A stretch of 50,985 bases of DNA from Acidobacteriaceae bacterium (GTDB lineage Bacteria > Acidobacteriota > Terriglobia > Terriglobales > Acidobacteriaceae): contig PMSQ01000064.1 of the NCBI GenBank assembly GCA_003168355.1, positions 1-50,985 on the forward strand, in the 5' to 3' direction. The notes beneath the pieces were generated by a model, which searched no databases, had not been told where the DNA came from, and saw nothing but the letters and a program-made list of their open reading frames with translations. Below, piece after piece: positions 8,183 through 16,707 of the stretch. A program made the translations under genes and the position numbers. Each line of letters opens with the position of its first letter. Position 1 is the stretch's first letter.

Positions 8183-8944
8183 CTAGGTGATGGCTGGCGA
8201 CTGCTGATTGAGGGCAGACTCAGCCGCCATCATCCGCGGGATTGTGACGAACTTGTATCCTTCGGCCTGGTAACGAGTGATCAGGCGATCGGTGGCGATT
8301 ACGGTTTGGGAGCGATCGGCGTCTGCTTGTTTGTGACCTCCATCATGGAGAAGGATCACGTCGCCGCCGCGAATCTGGGATGAGACTTTGCGCTCGATGA
8401 CGGCGGCAGGGGGTGCGCTCCAGTCGTAGCCGGTGACATTCCACATGACTGGCTCGAGGCCGAGGTCGCGAGCCACGCGGAGGACTGTGGGGCGGCGACC
8501 TCCGAAGGGAGGGCGGAAGAGATTGCCGGGTTCGCCGATGGCGTCGTGAAGGGCGGCGCGGCATTCGGAGAGTTGCAGGCGGATCTCGGTTTCGCTCTTG
8601 AAGGTCAGCAGGGGATGGGTGACGGTGTGGTTGCCGACGACGTGGCCGGCTTGGACAATTTCGCGGACGATTTCCGGATGTTGCCGCACGTAGTGTCCGA
8701 TCAGAAAGAAAGTGGCGTGGACGCTGTGCCTCGCGAGGACTTCCAGCAAACGCAGCGTGTGCGGGTCGTTGGGGCCGTCATCATAGGTGAGGGCGATCTG
8801 ACGGGAGGCACGGGGGAGTCCGACGAAAGTTTTCCCGTACCATTGCGCCGTCGGCGCCATCGACTGGTACGCGGCTGTAGCGGCGGCAGCGACGGAGACA
8901 GCGGCGGTCAGGATTGGGGCGAGCATGGAGGGATTGTATTTCAT
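8183..8944 (-). CDS. Polysaccharide deacetylase (NodB/CE4), membrane-anchored or secreted
   Basis: 253 residues with a short hydrophobic N-terminus (SMLAPILTAAVSVAAAATAAY), suggesting export or anchoring. The NodB homology domain follows with all motifs: TYDDGPN (motif 1, catalytic and metal Asp), GNHTVTHP (motif 2, metal His pair), FRPPFGGR (motif 3), and LLHDGG (motif 5). The family removes N- or O-acetyl groups from peptidoglycan, chitin-like or other cell-surface polymers. Start at 8944 (MKYNPSMLAP), with 8926 as an alternative. It is divergent from the nucleoside kinase gene. Confidence 0.9.
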   Translation of the reverse strand: MKYNPSMLAPILTAAVSVAAAATAAYQSMAPTAQWYGKTFVGLPRASRQIALTYDDGPNDPHTLRLLEVLARHSVHATFFLIGHYVRQHPEIVREIVQAGHVVGNHTVTHPLLTFKSETEIRLQLSECRAALHDAIGEPGNLFRPPFGGRRPTVLRVARDLGLEPVMWNVTGYDWSAPPAAVIERKVSSQIRGGDVILLHDGGHKQADADRSQTVIATDRLITRYQAEGYKFVTIPRMMAAESALNQQSPAIT

Positions 8945-9044
8945 TGAGTAATCGGGTGATCGGGTCACCTGGCAATTGAACTTCTTTCGCGCTGAACTCC
9001 TTAGATTGCGAGTGCCGAGTGAAGACCGGCGAGCTCCGCTCTGC

Positions 9045-9070
9045 CGGGACAGCCGAGGCGGCTGCCGCCA
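9045..9070. repeat. Dispersed palindrome (GGACAGCCGAGGCGGCTG type)
   Basis: CCGGGACAGCCGAGGCGGCTG lies in the intergenic region between divergent genes. A second, fuller copy is at 19196-19221 inside the phage-like island (GGACAGCCGAGGGCGGCTG followed by TCCC). Confidence 0.5.
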
Positions 9071-9193
9071 CATGAGCTTAAATTGCACAATCGCAGAATG
9101 GCTCAATTGTCTAATTTCTTCTGTTAACTCTTCCCGCAATTGCCACTCGGCATTATCCGAGCTATCCTGCAAATTCCGAATTATTGCGAGCCC

Positions 9194-9859
9194 ATGGCTA
9201 ATCTCTTTGAGCTGCCCCGCTACATAGCAGTGGAAGGTCCGATCCGAGTTGGCAAAAGCACGCTGGCCAGCATCCTGGGCGAGCGCCTGAATGCGCAGCG
9301 GGTGATGGAGCCTGAGTCCAATCCGTTTCTCGGGGCTTTTTACGAGGGCGAGCGGGGGGCGGCGTTTCAGGCGCAGTTCGCGTTTCTGGTGCGGCGGTTC
9401 GAGCAGTTGCAGGCGCTCGACCTGGGGCCGCGTTCGCAGAAGACTGTGGTCGCGGACTACATCTTCGAAAAGGACAAACTCTTCGCCTGCCTGAACCTGA
9501 ACGACCAGGAACTCGAGACCTACAACCGCTACTACAACCACTTTCGGGAAAAGTTGCCCACGCCCGACCTGGTGATTTACCTGCAGGCCACGCCCGAGGT
9601 GCTGAAGAAGCGGCTGAGAAAAAAGAATGCGCCGGGCGAGCGCGCGGTCAGCGACGAGTATCTGGAAGAGGTGGTCAAGGCTTACGAACATTTCTTTTTT
9701 CACTACACATCGTCGGATCTGCTGATCGTGAATACGTCGGACATTGATTTTGTCGACCGTAATGAAGACTTGCAGGAGTTGCTGCGCAAAGTGACGGAAC
9801 CGATCAAGGGGACGCAATACTTTCTGCCATTGGGCGGGCAGGAGGCGATGGGGGTGTAG
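9194..9859 (+). CDS. Deoxynucleoside kinase (deoxyadenosine/deoxyguanosine kinase type)
   Basis: 221 residues. A salvage enzyme that phosphorylates deoxynucleosides with ATP. The P-loop GPIRVGKST lies near residue 15. The family block ADYIFEKDKLFACLNLN follows near residue 90, then the PDLVIYLQATPEVLKKRLRKK lid region with its arginines. Start 9194 (MANLFELPRYIAVEGPI) gives the family-typical beginning; an in-frame ATG at 9140 would add an implausible extension. It lies upstream of panB in the same direction with a 231-bp gap that has its own promoter candidate, so cotranscription is uncertain. Confidence 0.88.
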   Translation: MANLFELPRYIAVEGPIRVGKSTLASILGERLNAQRVMEPESNPFLGAFYEGERGAAFQAQFAFLVRRFEQLQALDLGPRSQKTVVADYIFEKDKLFACLNLNDQELETYNRYYNHFREKLPTPDLVIYLQATPEVLKKRLRKKNAPGERAVSDEYLEEVVKAYEHFFFHYTSSDLLIVNTSDIDFVDRNEDLQELLRKVTEPIKGTQYFLPLGGQEAMGV

Positions 9860-9992
9860 GGAATCGTTGTTGGCTGGCACCCTTCGACTTCGCTCGGGGG
9901 GGCAGACGTCTTAAGCCCTTTCTCAGAGCGATTTGTATACGGCTTCTGGCCGATCCTGGCTAACCCCTTCTAAAGCCTACGTCTAACGACCA

Positions 9993-10048
9993 TCGACGAA
10001 CGGCCTTTTTGCATCTACAATACCTTCAGCATCCACGAAGATGCTGAA
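9993..10048 (+). promoter_or_regulatory. panB promoter candidate with 5' stem-loop
   Basis: TCGACG (9993-9998) and TACAAT (10016-10021) are spaced 17 bp and match 4/6 and 5/6 of the sigma-70 boxes. The predicted RNA would begin near TTCAGCATC-CACGAA-GATGCTGAA (10025-10048), a perfect 9-bp hairpin without a T-run. This could stabilise the message or be regulatory. Confidence 0.45.
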
Positions 10049-10090
10049 CAGGCTCTATCCGGCCGAGCCGGAGGGGCACTGGAGGACACT

Positions 10091-10996
10091 GTGAGTCTCA
10101 CCCCGATTGGCGGGCGTCCTGAGGACGAACTCCGCCGCAAGATTACCACCGCTTCTCTGCGGGAACAGAAACTTCGGCACGAACCCATTACCTGCCTCAC
10201 CGCTTACGATTACGCCACGGCGCGTCTGGTGGACGAAGCCGGCATCGAAATGATCCTGGTGGGCGATTCGCTCGCCCAGGCCATGCTCGGCTATGAGAAC
10301 ACGCTCTCGGTCACCATGGACGAGATGTTGCACCATGTAAAGGCTGTGAGGCGTGGGGTGAAGCATGCGCTGCTGCTGGCGGACATGCCTTACGGGTCTT
10401 ATCAAATCAACCCCAAAACCGCCCTTAGAAATGCCACACGCTTTGTGAAAGAAGGCGGGGCGGAAGTGGTTAAGATTGAGGGCGGCGAAAAGCGGGCGGA
10501 GCTGATCCGCCGCATCATTGATGCGGAGATTCCAGTGGCCGGCCACATTGGGCTGACGCCGCAGTCAGTCAACGTGATGGGTGGGTACAAGGTACAGGGG
10601 AAAGAGCTAAGCGGCATTGAACAACTTATGCGTGATGCCGTGGCGCTGGATCGCGCGGGAGTGGCGTGCATCGTACTGGAAGGCATTCCGCGGGAAGTGG
10701 CGGCGATGATTACCGCAGAGGTGAGCACGCCGACCATTGGGATTGGGGCTGGTCCGGAGTGTGACGGCCAGGTGCTGGTGATCCACGACCTTCTGAACCT
10801 GACATTTGGGCCGCCGGCAAAGTTTGTGCGCCGCTACGGCGACGCGGCGGCATTGATCACAAATGCGGTGCAGGCGTTTCGCGCGGATGTGAAGTCGCTT
10901 CAGTATCCGGCGGATGAGGAGTCTTACCATTTGCCTAGAGAGACGAGGGCCGGGTTGGAAACGGTGCTGGCGCGGAAGCGGACAATGCGGAGGTAA
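10091..10996 (+). CDS. panB: 3-methyl-2-oxobutanoate hydroxymethyltransferase
   Basis: 301 residues from a GTG start with GGAGGA at 10081-10086. The enzyme transfers a hydroxymethyl group from methylene-THF to 2-oxoisovalerate to give ketopantoate, the first step of pantothenate synthesis. Motifs: TAYDYATARLVDEAGIE, ILVGDSLAQAMLGYENTLSVT (metal-binding Asp), VVKIEGG, PVAGHIGLTPQSVN, and TIGIGAGPECDGQVLV with the catalytic Glu. Length and order are typical. It is followed by two small genes and then panC. Confidence 0.97.
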   Translation: MSLTPIGGRPEDELRRKITTASLREQKLRHEPITCLTAYDYATARLVDEAGIEMILVGDSLAQAMLGYENTLSVTMDEMLHHVKAVRRGVKHALLLADMPYGSYQINPKTALRNATRFVKEGGAEVVKIEGGEKRAELIRRIIDAEIPVAGHIGLTPQSVNVMGGYKVQGKELSGIEQLMRDAVALDRAGVACIVLEGIPREVAAMITAEVSTPTIGIGAGPECDGQVLVIHDLLNLTFGPPAKFVRRYGDAAALITNAVQAFRADVKSLQYPADEESYHLPRETRAGLETVLARKRTMRR

Positions 10997-11102
10997 GGAA
11001 AACATTCGCCACGGATTTACGCGGATCACACGGATAGATCAGGATCATGGCTTCAAACGTAACCGGCGATAGTGCTAGGCTATGGTTGTTTAGGAGGCGG
11101 TG

Positions 11103-11312
11103 ATGACGAACCTTTGGCCCGCGTTTTTCCTGCCGTTCTTCGGTTTTGGATTGGTGATGTATTTTCTGCCGTCGATCGTTGCCCTCGCCCGCAGTAAGCG
11201 AGATCTGGCCGCGATTGTGCTGCTGAATTTTTTTCTGGGCTGGACGTTGATTGGATGGGTTGTGGCTTTGGTTTGGGCGGTGAAGAACGACGTTCCCGCG
11301 GTGGTGCGGTGA
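11103..11312 (+). CDS. Small membrane protein, superinfection-immunity (Imm-like) family
   Basis: 69 residues with two membrane segments: a first hydrophobic stretch ending in YFLPSIVAL, a short basic turn (ARSKRD), then VLLNFFLGWTLIGWVVALVWAV. The block LNFFLGWTLIGWVVALVWA is the hallmark of a family named after phage T4 Imm but common in bacterial chromosomes, so an antiphage role must not be assumed. AGGAGG at 11092-11097 sets the ATG at 11103; an overlapping GTG at 11100 is poorer. Its stop overlaps the GTG start of the next gene by 4 bp. Confidence 0.7.
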   Translation: MTNLWPAFFLPFFGFGLVMYFLPSIVALARSKRDLAAIVLLNFFLGWTLIGWVVALVWAVKNDVPAVVR

Positions 11313-11773
11313 GTTTTTCCGCCCGCGGCTGCAGTTACCCGCGAGCTGGTTTTATATTTATTTTGGCGATGAGCTGCGCTCTTGTGGGCTGCTCTCAGCA
11401 GAATGCTCCACCGCCGCCGGATGCGGCCACTCGGTTGCAGGCCATTGCCGCTGCCGATCGGGCGAAGTATCCGACCCTGCAAGAAACCAGACATTGGAGC
11501 AATCCCTATCTCGTCGTTCGTTCTGATTCCGTTGCACTACTCAGCAGCGTCACCGCCAATGAAGAGCAGATTCTGAAACCGGAAGAAGTGTTGCATGCGC
11601 TGGCGCAGTTGCCTGCATCGGCATGGCCTTACGGGCGGGCGGTCGCCATGCTGGTGGACGAGAAGACCGGGGCTTCCGAACCTGAAAAGATAGCGATTCG
11701 ACGAAGCCGCGGTATTGTTGCCGGTGATCTCGAGAGCGCGCACGTCGCGATCCAGTGGATCCCCGCATCCTGA
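11309..11773 (+). CDS. Predicted lipoprotein of unknown function
   Basis: 154 residues from a GTG at 11309 inside GTGA, which overlaps the preceding stop and suggests translational coupling. The N-terminus shows a signal peptide (FIFILAMSC) and lipobox ALVGC, so it is probably a lipoprotein. The body (ADRAKYPTLQETRHWSNPYLVV, PYGRAVAMLVDEKTGASEP) suggests a small periplasmic domain that I cannot assign. A longer reading frame from 11255 overlaps the previous gene and is not supported. Confidence 0.65.
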   Translation: MSFSARGCSYPRAGFIFILAMSCALVGCSQQNAPPPPDAATRLQAIAAADRAKYPTLQETRHWSNPYLVVRSDSVALLSSVTANEEQILKPEEVLHALAQLPASAWPYGRAVAMLVDEKTGASEPEKIAIRRSRGIVAGDLESAHVAIQWIPAS

Positions 11774-11807
11774 GAAGGACGGTTCGAAGCCGGACAACCC
11801 TAACGCA

Positions 11808-12647
11808 ATGAGGATCTGCTACACCATCGAAGAGATGCGAGAGGAGTGCCGCGCGGCGCGGAGCGGCGGAAAGCGATTAGGATTCGTGCCCACAATGGGA
11901 GCGCTGCATGAAGGGCACTTGTCGCTGGTGCGGGCGGCCGGGGATGGCTGTGATGTTGTGGCGGCGTCGATTTTTGTGAATCCCACACAGTTTGGGCCGA
12001 ACGAAGACCTGGCGAAATATCCGAGGGCATTCGAACGCGATCAGGAATTGCTGGAAAAAGAGGGTGTGGAATTGCTTTTTGCGCCATCGGTCGAGGAAAT
12101 GTATCCGGCGGGCTCAGGGACCTCGGTTATCGTGGAAGGGCTCGGTGACAGGCTGGACGGGCGTTCGCGGCCGGGACATTTTCGCGGAGTCACGACCGTG
12201 GTGGCAAAGCTGTTTCACGTGGTTGAGCCGGATGTGGCTTTCTTTGGGCAGAAGGATGCGGCGCAGGTGGCAATCATCCGCCGCATGGTGCGCGACTTGA
12301 ACTTGCCGGTGGAAATTGTTGCGTGTCCGATTGTGCGAGAGGCCGACGGGCTGGCCATGAGTTCGCGTAATGCCTATCTTGATTCGTTGCAGAGAAGACA
12401 GGCTTTGGTGTTGCATCGTGCGCTGATGCGGGTGAAGGAATGCTGGGAAGGCGGGGAACGCGACGCCGCAAAACTGGTGGCCCCGGGTCGCGAAGAAATT
12501 GCGGGAGAAAAATCAGTCCGCCTCGATTACTTCGAAATTGTAAATCCCGACAGCCTGTGCGCAGTCGAAAATGTTGCCGAAGGCACGCTGGTGGCAGTAG
12601 CCGCGGTCGTGGGCACGACGCGGCTTATAGATAACATTGTGCTTTAG
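11808..12647 (+). CDS. panC: Pantothenate synthetase
   Basis: 279 residues. It condenses pantoate and beta-alanine with ATP to make pantothenate. Motifs are LGFVPTMGALHEGHLSLV with the HEGH adenylation signature, SIFVNPTQFGPNEDLAKYPR, DGRSRPGHFRGVTTVV, FFGQKDAAQ and the KMSK-like AMSSRNAYL. Start 11808 (MRICYTIEEM) matches the family; the open frame upstream overlaps the lipoprotein gene. With panB 0.8 kb upstream, this gives a compact pantothenate cluster interrupted by two membrane-associated genes. It converges on the next gene, with one base between the stops. Confidence 0.97.
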   Translation: MRICYTIEEMREECRAARSGGKRLGFVPTMGALHEGHLSLVRAAGDGCDVVAASIFVNPTQFGPNEDLAKYPRAFERDQELLEKEGVELLFAPSVEEMYPAGSGTSVIVEGLGDRLDGRSRPGHFRGVTTVVAKLFHVVEPDVAFFGQKDAAQVAIIRRMVRDLNLPVEIVACPIVREADGLAMSSRNAYLDSLQRRQALVLHRALMRVKECWEGGERDAAKLVAPGREEIAGEKSVRLDYFEIVNPDSLCAVENVAEGTLVAVAAVVGTTRLIDNIVL

Positions 12648-12648
12648 T

Positions 12649-13440
12649 TTATCGGCTGGGAAGCGAGCTGTCGGGTGCGGAAATGGCCGCGGAGGCTGCT
12701 TGGGGCGAGAGCCGCTGCTTCACCATGTTTTCGATCTTTGACCAGAGGTTTGGGTCGCACTCACTCTGCATGTGGCCGGGAGTGAAGAAACGATCCGCCC
12801 AGGAAGCTTGCGGGCAGTCAACCGGATCTTTTTTATAATCTATGCGGTAATTCCCCAGGATCTCGGTCTTTGCGGGATCGGCGGCGGTGATCTGCGGCCT
12901 GCCGTGAACAATGCCCTGGGTCTGATAAAAATTCACGGCTTCAGCGACGTTGTCCGGAATGACGGAATCGTTCTGCCATGCCTTGGCGACACTATCCACC
13001 TGTACTGTCAGCAGAACCGGTACACCTTCGCGGCGCAAGTCGCGGGCCAGCAAAACCACCGCGGCCGCTCCCCAACTGTGGCCGAAGAGGATGATGCGGG
13101 CGCGGGCCCTTTCTTGCGCGGAAAGAACGCCGTCGTGATTGGTATCGAGCAGTCGAACGACGCTGTCGAAGGCTTGTTTTCTTCGCCGGTTTTCGAAAAC
13201 CCGGACATAGGTGTCCTGGGGAACTGTTCGTTGGATTTGCTGTGCGAGTTGAACCGGGCCGTGATGCGGATTGTCGTGGCCGACGAAACCGCCTACGAAG
13301 CCGATCACAATGTTGGAAGGAGGGGCGTCTGCTTTAGGCCGGAGGGGAGGGGCATCCACGGGCCGGGAGAGCGCGGGCAGGCTTGCAGCGAGGACCATCA
13401 AACTAACGATCAATGCACGAAATGCGGAGACCCGGCGCAA
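12649..13440 (-). CDS. Secreted alpha/beta hydrolase-like protein
   Basis: 263 residues with a good signal peptide (RALIVSLMVLAASLPALS followed by RPVDA). The segment IILFGHSWGAAAVVLLARDL is a nucleophile elbow (GHSWG) of alpha/beta hydrolases. LLDTNHDGVLSAQERA looks like a single EF-hand-type calcium loop just before it. A late Asp/His pair is not obvious, and GHMQSECDPNLW may supply the His. A lipase, esterase or peptidoglycan-related hydrolase is possible; the substrate is unknown. The C-terminus is Ala/Ser-rich. Confidence 0.65.
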   Translation of the reverse strand: MRRVSAFRALIVSLMVLAASLPALSRPVDAPPLRPKADAPPSNIVIGFVGGFVGHDNPHHGPVQLAQQIQRTVPQDTYVRVFENRRRKQAFDSVVRLLDTNHDGVLSAQERARARIILFGHSWGAAAVVLLARDLRREGVPVLLTVQVDSVAKAWQNDSVIPDNVAEAVNFYQTQGIVHGRPQITAADPAKTEILGNYRIDYKKDPVDCPQASWADRFFTPGHMQSECDPNLWSKIENMVKQRLSPQAASAAISAPDSSLPSR

Positions 13441-13656
13441 ACGAACTCCTACCCTTGATGTTTATCAGATGAGTCGTGCCGTGGGGAGGATGCGGCAAAA
13501 GACAGACGACTCATTCGCCGAGCTTCAGTGGTCGATGATTATTCGTCGATCGATCAGGAACTGTCGGCAGTCGATCAAATGCCTTGGCCAGAAGGGCCTT
13601 CGCGCATTTGACCCGAGAGAAAGTTTACACCCGTTTGTCAAGCCCGAAGCGAGTCT

Positions 13657-14322
13657 TTAGTCTCTGGGTGGCGTTTTCCTGCGGGAAACGAACGCATTCC
13701 CGGAGAGGGTGTACCGAAGCGGCTGGTCGGCTGCTTTACTGATGCCGATGCGGGGAGTAACTTCCACTTTCCCGACGCGAAAGCCGTCCTCTCCGATCCA
13801 CAATCCGGAACGCGGGGAAGTGAGATCACCGCCATTGTCGCGGGTGCGTGTGATGCCGAACGCTTGGGCCAGGCGTCCCGGACCACTGGTGAGGTTGCGG
13901 AGATCGCTAAGGCCCTGAGGTGCTAGTCCTCGAGCTACCGCCATTTGCTCGATGCCGAGGAGGGGTTCCAGGGCGCGGAACAGCACCGACCCTGCTTTGC
14001 CATCGCGTTCGCAGGAAACGTTCAGGCAATAGTGGTTGCCGTAGATGAAATAAACGTAGGCGTGGCCGGGCGGCCCGAACAGGACTGAGGTGCGAGGAGT
14101 GTTGCCCGCGGCGGCGTGGGCGGCGGGATCGTTTTCGCCGAGGTAAGCCTCGACCTCGACGACGCGTGCCACCAGGAACTGATTTTCATCTTTCCGTACC
14201 AGTACTTTGCCGAGGAGTTCCCGAGCTACGCGGCGGGGATTGCGGGCGAAGAAGGCGCGATGGAGCGGGTTGGGACTCGGGGCTCCGCTTTCCGCTTTTT
14301 CCAGATTCGAATGCTCGGTCAT
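13657..14322 (-). CDS. 3-methyladenine DNA glycosylase (MPG/AAG family)
   Basis: 221 residues from the start at 14322 (MTEHSNLEKAES). It excises alkylated purines in base-excision repair. Family blocks are ARELLGKVLVRKD, VEVEAYLGENDPAAHA (catalytic Glu), VLFGPPGHAYVYFIYGNHYCLNV (base-flipping Tyr region), GSVLFRALEPL and TSGPGRLAQAFGI. The open frame extends upstream to 14475, but that extension overlaps repeats and lacks family resemblance. Confidence 0.93.
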   Translation of the reverse strand: MTEHSNLEKAESGAPSPNPLHRAFFARNPRRVARELLGKVLVRKDENQFLVARVVEVEAYLGENDPAAHAAAGNTPRTSVLFGPPGHAYVYFIYGNHYCLNVSCERDGKAGSVLFRALEPLLGIEQMAVARGLAPQGLSDLRNLTSGPGRLAQAFGITRTRDNGGDLTSPRSGLWIGEDGFRVGKVEVTPRIGISKAADQPLRYTLSGNAFVSRRKTPPRD

Positions 14323-14400
14323 GCAGCCCAACGGTGTACATCGCGCAATGGTGCCTTGGTCATCTGCAGAACGGCTCGCAGAGGAGGAGAAAATGCGACC

Positions 14401-14453
14401 GGGGGCTGAAGCCAGCATGGGTTGTAACGCGTTACGCGGCGCTGAAGCGCCGC
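14401..14453 (+). repeat. REP-like palindromes (GCTGAAGC type)
   Basis: GGGGGCTGAAGCC and GCGGCGCTGAAGCGCCGC (14436-14453) occur as a pair in the gap between the glycosylase and peroxiredoxin genes. They belong to the same family as 4060-4114. Confidence 0.7.
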
Positions 14454-14497
14454 TCTTCCACGTTACCGCACGCATTCTCGAGTCTTCCCCCAGCTTG

Positions 14498-14977
14498 TTA
14501 CGCAGCGCCTTTCGCCGAGTCTTTCAGGTACGCCAGCACTTCTTCGGCGTGGCCTTCTGCTTTTACCTTGGGAAAAATGTGCTGGATTTTGCCGTCCGGG
14601 CCGATGATGAACGTGGTGCGGACTATGCCCATGACTTTCTTGCCGTACATGTTCTTTTCCTGCAGCACGCCAAAGGCATCGGCGACCTTCTTGTCGGCAT
14701 CGGCCAGCAGGGAGAAAGGCAGCTTGAATTTGTCCTGAAACTTCTTCTGGGCTTTGGGCGTGTCGGGGGAGATGCCAAGTAACACGGCGCCGGTTTTCTG
14801 CATCTGCTTATAGGTGTCGCGAAACTCGCAGGCCTCAACCGTGCAGCCGGGAGTATCCGCGCGCGGATAGAAATAGAGCACTACCACTTTGCCCCGCAGA
14901 CTTTTCAGCGAAATTTCCTTTGCGTTCTCGTCCTGCAAAGTAAACTCGGGGGCTTTATCATTGATCTTGATACTCAT
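14498..14977 (-). CDS. bcp: Thiol peroxidase of the Bcp/PrxQ class
   Basis: 159 residues. It reduces hydrogen peroxide and alkyl hydroperoxides with thioredoxin as donor. YFYPRADTPGCTVEACEFRD contains the peroxidatic Cys in PGCT and the resolving Cys five residues on, the atypical 2-Cys arrangement of Bcp. FSLLADADKKVADAFGV and RTTFIIGPDGKIQHIF complete the fold. No signal peptide is seen, so it is cytosolic. Confidence 0.95.
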   Translation of the reverse strand: MSIKINDKAPEFTLQDENAKEISLKSLRGKVVVLYFYPRADTPGCTVEACEFRDTYKQMQKTGAVLLGISPDTPKAQKKFQDKFKLPFSLLADADKKVADAFGVLQEKNMYGKKVMGIVRTTFIIGPDGKIQHIFPKVKAEGHAEEVLAYLKDSAKGAA

Positions 14978-15023
14978 GAGCGCCTCATTTCAAGCGTTGG
15001 TAACGCGGAGTTCGGAACGACTT

Positions 15024-16550
15024 ATGTCCAGAAAGTTCTTATACCGCAGATTAGGGTCAGCCGTCATCGTCATTCTGGTGTTCCTTACGCTAGCCGCTCC
15101 GCGAAGTGCGGCGCAAGGGGGAAGGCCGGAGCTTAAGCGGCCGGAAGACATTCCGCAGGAGAAGCCTCCCGAAAAGAAGAAAAAGAAAGGTAAAGATCCG
15201 CGGGCGATCGGAGTGTTGCAGCTCAATGGCGGCAAGGGAACATTGGTCCCCATCGCAATTCTGATTGACGGGAGGTTTTACGATGCAAGCGCCTATAAGG
15301 CAGATCCGGTGCCGATGGCGCTGGAATCGGGTACTGTCTATGAGGCCGAGAAGGCGGGCGATTCGCAGGGTCTGTTTACGATCAATGGAGCGGTGCACAG
15401 CAAGAGCCCTGGCAGCCCGAATCCGTGGGTGGGCACGGGCTCTTTTTTGCCGAATGGAACGGAAGCCGCGAAGAGCACCCGCAAGGCGGAAGACGTGCCG
15501 GTGGGGCTCGACAACAGCGATAGCGATGCCCCGCCGCGACTGAGCAGACGGGACGGAACGAGGCCTGCGGCTTCCAATCCAAGTTCCGCGTCTGCGCCTC
15601 CAGCGACGCCGGGGGCATCGGATAAGCAGGGGGCTACGGAGCCGTCAGCGCCGGCGACGCCGCAACCGGCGACAGGTTCGAGTGCAGGGAAGGCTTCCGG
15701 GCAAGATCCGCAAAAGCCTTCGGCTCCCGCAACTCCCGAGCCTGCCGGGCAAGCGAGCTCATCGCCGGGACCGACGGCGTCGGCTCAAGCAGCGCCAGCT
15801 CAAAAAACAACGGGTCAGGAATCAGAGAACTACTATCGTCCTACGCTGCGACGGGGAAAGCCTACGCAGGGGGCACCGCAGGAGGATGAAACTGCGGCGA
15901 AGGGGAGCAAACCTGAGTCCAAGGCGGACGCAGCCGCCACCAGTGCGGAGCCGGTTCAACTGGTGCCGGCAATTTCCGATGCGGGCGGGGCGGGTCCGCA
16001 ATCGTACAAGTTCTTCTGGAAAACGGGGGAAGAGGAGGAGCGGCGCAACCAGATGGTGGCCCTGGCGGGAGATGAAGTTCGGGCATACGCCAATGCACTG
16101 ATCAAGAACCATATTCCGGCCAAGCCGCCTGCTACAAAGGCTGCCACGGCCCACAAGGGGGCGGCAAAGCAGGTGCAGCCGGTGTTTGAGAATGTTCAAT
16201 TTCGTGCGTTCGATGTGTGGTTGAACAACCAGCCAGTAATGATCTTGAGCGCCGAAGCACACTTTCCGGCCGCGCCGGGAGCGACCGCAGCACCGGACTC
16301 CTACAGCGTTGCGCTGGTGGCGCGAACCGACATCTACGGCAACTTGCGCAAACTTTATTCAGGAGTGACCGACAAGTTCCATCTCGATGTAACGCCGCGG
16401 CTGGAGTTGATCGACGCGGTAGATGCCGACGGAGACGGCCGAGCGGAGTTGCTGTTTCACGAGACTACAGATGCGGGGAGCGGATATGTGATTTATCGCG
16501 CTACTGCGGACAAGCTCTGGAAGATGTTCGACAGCCTGAAGGCGGAGTAG
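15024..16550 (+). CDS. Secreted protein with Pro/Ala-rich linker and C-terminal VCBS/FG-GAP-like segment
   Basis: 508 residues. From 15024 there is a signal peptide (VIVILVFLTLAAPRSAAQ), then a Lys-rich stretch (KPPEKKKKKGKD) and a small domain (IGVLQLNGGKGTLVPIAILIDGRFYDAS). About 150 residues of low-complexity Ala/Pro/Ser/Thr/Gly linker follow. The C-terminal domain contains LELIDAVDADGDGRAELLF, a calcium-loop motif like those of VCBS/FG-GAP repeats. I infer a periplasmic or surface protein with a flexible spacer; the function is unknown. The reading frame extends upstream into the divergent bcp gene and should be ignored. Confidence 0.75.
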   Translation: MSRKFLYRRLGSAVIVILVFLTLAAPRSAAQGGRPELKRPEDIPQEKPPEKKKKKGKDPRAIGVLQLNGGKGTLVPIAILIDGRFYDASAYKADPVPMALESGTVYEAEKAGDSQGLFTINGAVHSKSPGSPNPWVGTGSFLPNGTEAAKSTRKAEDVPVGLDNSDSDAPPRLSRRDGTRPAASNPSSASAPPATPGASDKQGATEPSAPATPQPATGSSAGKASGQDPQKPSAPATPEPAGQASSSPGPTASAQAAPAQKTTGQESENYYRPTLRRGKPTQGAPQEDETAAKGSKPESKADAAATSAEPVQLVPAISDAGGAGPQSYKFFWKTGEEEERRNQMVALAGDEVRAYANALIKNHIPAKPPATKAATAHKGAAKQVQPVFENVQFRAFDVWLNNQPVMILSAEAHFPAAPGATAAPDSYSVALVARTDIYGNLRKLYSGVTDKFHLDVTPRLELIDAVDADGDGRAELLFHETTDAGSGYVIYRATADKLWKMFDSLKAE

Positions 16551-16610
16551 GAGGTCTTCAGTTCTCGGTTCCCGGTTCCCAGTAAATATTCCGGAGCGAT
16601 GGATAGCTCC

Positions 16611-16666
16611 CGGGGCTAAAGCCCGCGTCTTTATCGGTTCTGGGCGGCACGGCTGAAGCCGTGCCC
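16611..16666 (+). repeat. REP-like palindromes at the left edge of the phage-like island
   Basis: CGGGGCTAAAGCCCG (16611-16625) and GGGCGGCACGGCTGAAGCC followed by GTGCCC (16642-16666) make two strong stems between convergent genes. Members of the same family sit at 4060, 14401 and 19529. Confidence 0.7.
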
Positions 16667-16707
16667 TTCCCAAATCCTTCCCCAAAACCATTTTTATGAA
16701 ACAGGCG

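Noticed and set aside
8945-9880. N-terminal extension of the deacetylase frame
   Set aside because: It overlaps the nucleoside kinase gene on the other strand, and the extension is not domain-like; the signal-like start is at 8944.
11103-11312. Phage-defence gene outside the island
   Set aside because: The Imm-like family is common in chromosomes and the context is metabolic; defence is not supported by sequence alone.
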